Assembly: GCA_016938655.1 (NCBI GenBank) | Contig: JAFGUG010000043.1 | Location: forward strand, 1-64,000 | Direction: 5' to 3' | DNA: 64,000 bases | Origin: Thiotrichales bacterium | Lineage (GTDB): Bacteria > Pseudomonadota > Gammaproteobacteria > Thiomicrospirales > Thiomicrospiraceae | Shown: positions 62,482 to 64,000 of the stretch, piece by piece | Numbering within the stretch: position 1 is the stretch's first letter | Layout of the letters: each line of letters opens with the position of its first letter | Notes under the pieces: model-generated | Told to the model about the DNA's origin: nothing | Seen by the model: the letters and a program-made list of their open reading frames with translations, nothing else | Databases searched by the model: none | Position numbers and translations under genes: made by a program

Positions 62482-63891
62482 ATGTCTTTATCTAAAAACC
62501 TTGAATCAACCAATACACGCCGTCACTTTTTAAAGAAAACTGCCTTAGCGGTGACAACCGTTTTAGCAATGTCTTCTGGTGCGTTTGTTTCTAGTGCTTA
62601 TGCTCTGGGCGCCGCTGAAAAAGAAGATTTGAAATTTGGTTTTATTAAACTCACCGATATGGCTCCGTTAGCGATCGCTTATGAAAAGGGCTATTTTGAA
62701 GACGAAGGTTTGTATGTACAGTTAGAAGCACAAGCAAACTGGAAAGTGCTATTAGACCGCGTGATTGATGGTCAGTTAGATGGCGCGCATATGTTAGCAG
62801 GCCAGCCAATCGCGGCAACGATGGGTTACGGAACCAAAGCAAACATTATTACCCCAATTTCAATGGACTTAAACGGTAACGCGATTACCGTGTCTAATAA
62901 AACTTGGGAGGCGATGAAGCCGCATGTTGCAATGGAAGACGGCAAGCCTAAGCACCCAATTAGCGCGTCTGCATTAAAGCCGGTGGTTGAGTCGTATAAA
63001 GATGCCGGTAAGCCATTTAAGATGGGGATGGTGTTCCCAGTCTCCACCCACAACTATGAACTGCGTTATTGGTTAGCAGCAGGGGGGTTAAACCCAGGTT
63101 TCTACGCGCCGCATAAAGGCGATACCTCCGGTACCTTAAACGCCGATGTTCAACTCTCTGTGACGCCACCGCCACAAATGCCGGCGACGATGGAAGCGGG
63201 TACCATTGAAGGCTATTGCGTAGGCGAACCTTGGAACCAGCAAGCGGTATTCAAAGGCATTGGTGTACCGGTTATCTCGGATAACTCGATTCAAAAAAAC
63301 AACCCAGAAAAGGTCTTTGGATTGCGTGAAGATTTCTATGAACAGTATCCAAATACCACCATTCGCGTTGTAAAAGCGATGATTCGTGCCGCGCATTGGC
63401 TTGATGCTGAAAACAATAAAAACCGTCCAGCGGCCGTGAAGATTTTATCGCAACCCAACTATGTGGGCGCAGACTACAAAGTGATTGCCAACTCGATGAC
63501 CGGAACGTTTGAATACGAGAAGGGCGATAAGCGTTCTGAACCCGATTTCAACGTATTCTTCCGTTATAACGCAACCTACCCTTATTACTCAGATGCAATT
63601 TGGTACATGACGCAAATGCGTCGTTGGGGGCAGATTTCAGAAGCGCAAACCGACTCTTGGTACAAAGATATGGCTAAAAAAGTCTATCGTCCAGACATCT
63701 ATAAGCAAGCGGTGGATGAGTTAATTGCAGACGGTACATTCAAAGCCTCAGAATTTGCAGAAGTGGCGAAAACAGATGGTTTCCGTGGCGTACAAGATGA
63801 CTTTATGGATGGTATCCCGTACGACGGTTCTAAGCCAAATGCGTACATTGATAGCATGGTCATCGGTATCAAAGGCGACAAAAAACTGTAA
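62482..63891 (+). CDS. nrtA: Exported NrtA/CmpA-family substrate-binding protein
   Basis: 469 residues. The Tat-type signal NTRRHFLKKTALAVTT is followed by a cleavage site near AYA (residue ~42). The body repeats the NasS-type fold with DLKFGFIKLTDMAPLAIAYEKGYF, DGAHMLAGQPIAATMGYG, and GYCVGEPWNQQAVFKG. AGGA is correctly spaced for the ATG at 62482 rather than 62476. Nitrate is favoured by the NasST genes upstream; bicarbonate (CmpA) is the alternative and cannot be excluded by eye. Confidence 0.87.
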   Translation: MSLSKNLESTNTRRHFLKKTALAVTTVLAMSSGAFVSSAYALGAAEKEDLKFGFIKLTDMAPLAIAYEKGYFEDEGLYVQLEAQANWKVLLDRVIDGQLDGAHMLAGQPIAATMGYGTKANIITPISMDLNGNAITVSNKTWEAMKPHVAMEDGKPKHPISASALKPVVESYKDAGKPFKMGMVFPVSTHNYELRYWLAAGGLNPGFYAPHKGDTSGTLNADVQLSVTPPPQMPATMEAGTIEGYCVGEPWNQQAVFKGIGVPVISDNSIQKNNPEKVFGLREDFYEQYPNTTIRVVKAMIRAAHWLDAENNKNRPAAVKILSQPNYVGADYKVIANSMTGTFEYEKGDKRSEPDFNVFFRYNATYPYYSDAIWYMTQMRRWGQISEAQTDSWYKDMAKKVYRPDIYKQAVDELIADGTFKASEFAEVAKTDGFRGVQDDFMDGIPYDGSKPNAYIDSMVIGIKGDKKL

Positions 63892-63971
63892 TTAATCCCT
63901 TATTTTCTGCTCTTAAGCGTTAAGAGCAGAATCCCTAAATAGTTATATTTTGAAACTCATAAGGTGATGAT

Positions 63972-64000
63972 ATGAATCCTTTAACATGGGGCGTAATTGA
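63972..64000 (+). CDS. Start of the next gene, probably the ABC permease
   Basis: ATG at 63972 with AAGGTGAT upstream; only MNPLTWGVI is visible before the window ends. From gene order an NrtB-type permease is expected, but the residues are too few to confirm it. Confidence 0.4.

Overview
The window reads as chromosomal DNA of a marine or halophilic gammaproteobacterium, most probably a sulfur-oxidising member of the Thiomicrospira / Hydrogenovibrio / Thiomicrorhabdus group. The evidence is the gammaproteobacterial order of the yceF-yceD-rpmF-plsX-fabHDG-acpP-fabF-pabC-mltG-tmk-holB-tatD block, a methylotroph/lithotroph type sucrose cluster (sps-spp-frk-amylosucrase), and moderate GC. Genus assignment is inference; no rRNA gene is present.

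Layout. 1-1702 holds the N-terminal part of RNase E on the minus strand, followed by a long non-coding gap. 2550-17630 is the housekeeping block: rluC, a HAD phosphatase, yceF, then the phospholipid/fatty-acid operon (yceD, rpmF, plsX, fabH, fabD, fabG, acpP, fabF), folate genes pabB-pabC, mltG, tmk, holB and tatD. 17669-22343 carries an ABC exporter, a periplasmic rhodanese and a chemoreceptor. 22602-28526 is a sucrose synthesis and turnover operon. 28695-35050 is a Cus-type copper/silver efflux set led by a small His/Cys-rich exported protein. 35220-36681 has folD (minus) and a Pro-Arg-His tRNA operon behind a canonical promoter.

37091-46247 is the accessory part: an unknown zinc-knuckle protein, a HIT protein, a stand-alone domain resembling the ScoMcrA N-terminal head, two DNA cytosine-5 methyltransferases, a convergent PLD-family (NgoFVII-like) restriction enzyme, and a McrB/McrC-like pair. 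46425-50292 is a Fur-box-preceded iron(III) ABC importer. 50421-58047 is mixed: a lipoprotein, a flavin reductase, a short RNase J, a Sel1-repeat protein, an epsilon-exonuclease/GIY-YIG fusion, an ABC1 kinase and an aldo-keto reductase. 58517-59042 holds three tandem, closely related 45-46 residue membrane-type peptides with their own promoter and terminator. 59743-64000 holds two ANTAR response regulators (NasT-like), a cytoplasmic NasS-like sensor, a structured leader RNA and an exported NrtA/CmpA-like binding protein, followed by the first codons of the next gene.

Two things stand out beyond ordinary annotation. First, the 10-bp palindrome GCAGGCCTGC occurs 17 times by my reading (about 0.06 expected by chance), often inside a longer AAAAGTnAGCAGGCCTGCTnACTTTT palindrome. 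It lies both between genes and inside coding regions, and in pabC it sits in an apparent insertion. Second, there is the triplicated small-peptide operon, which matches no family I can name.
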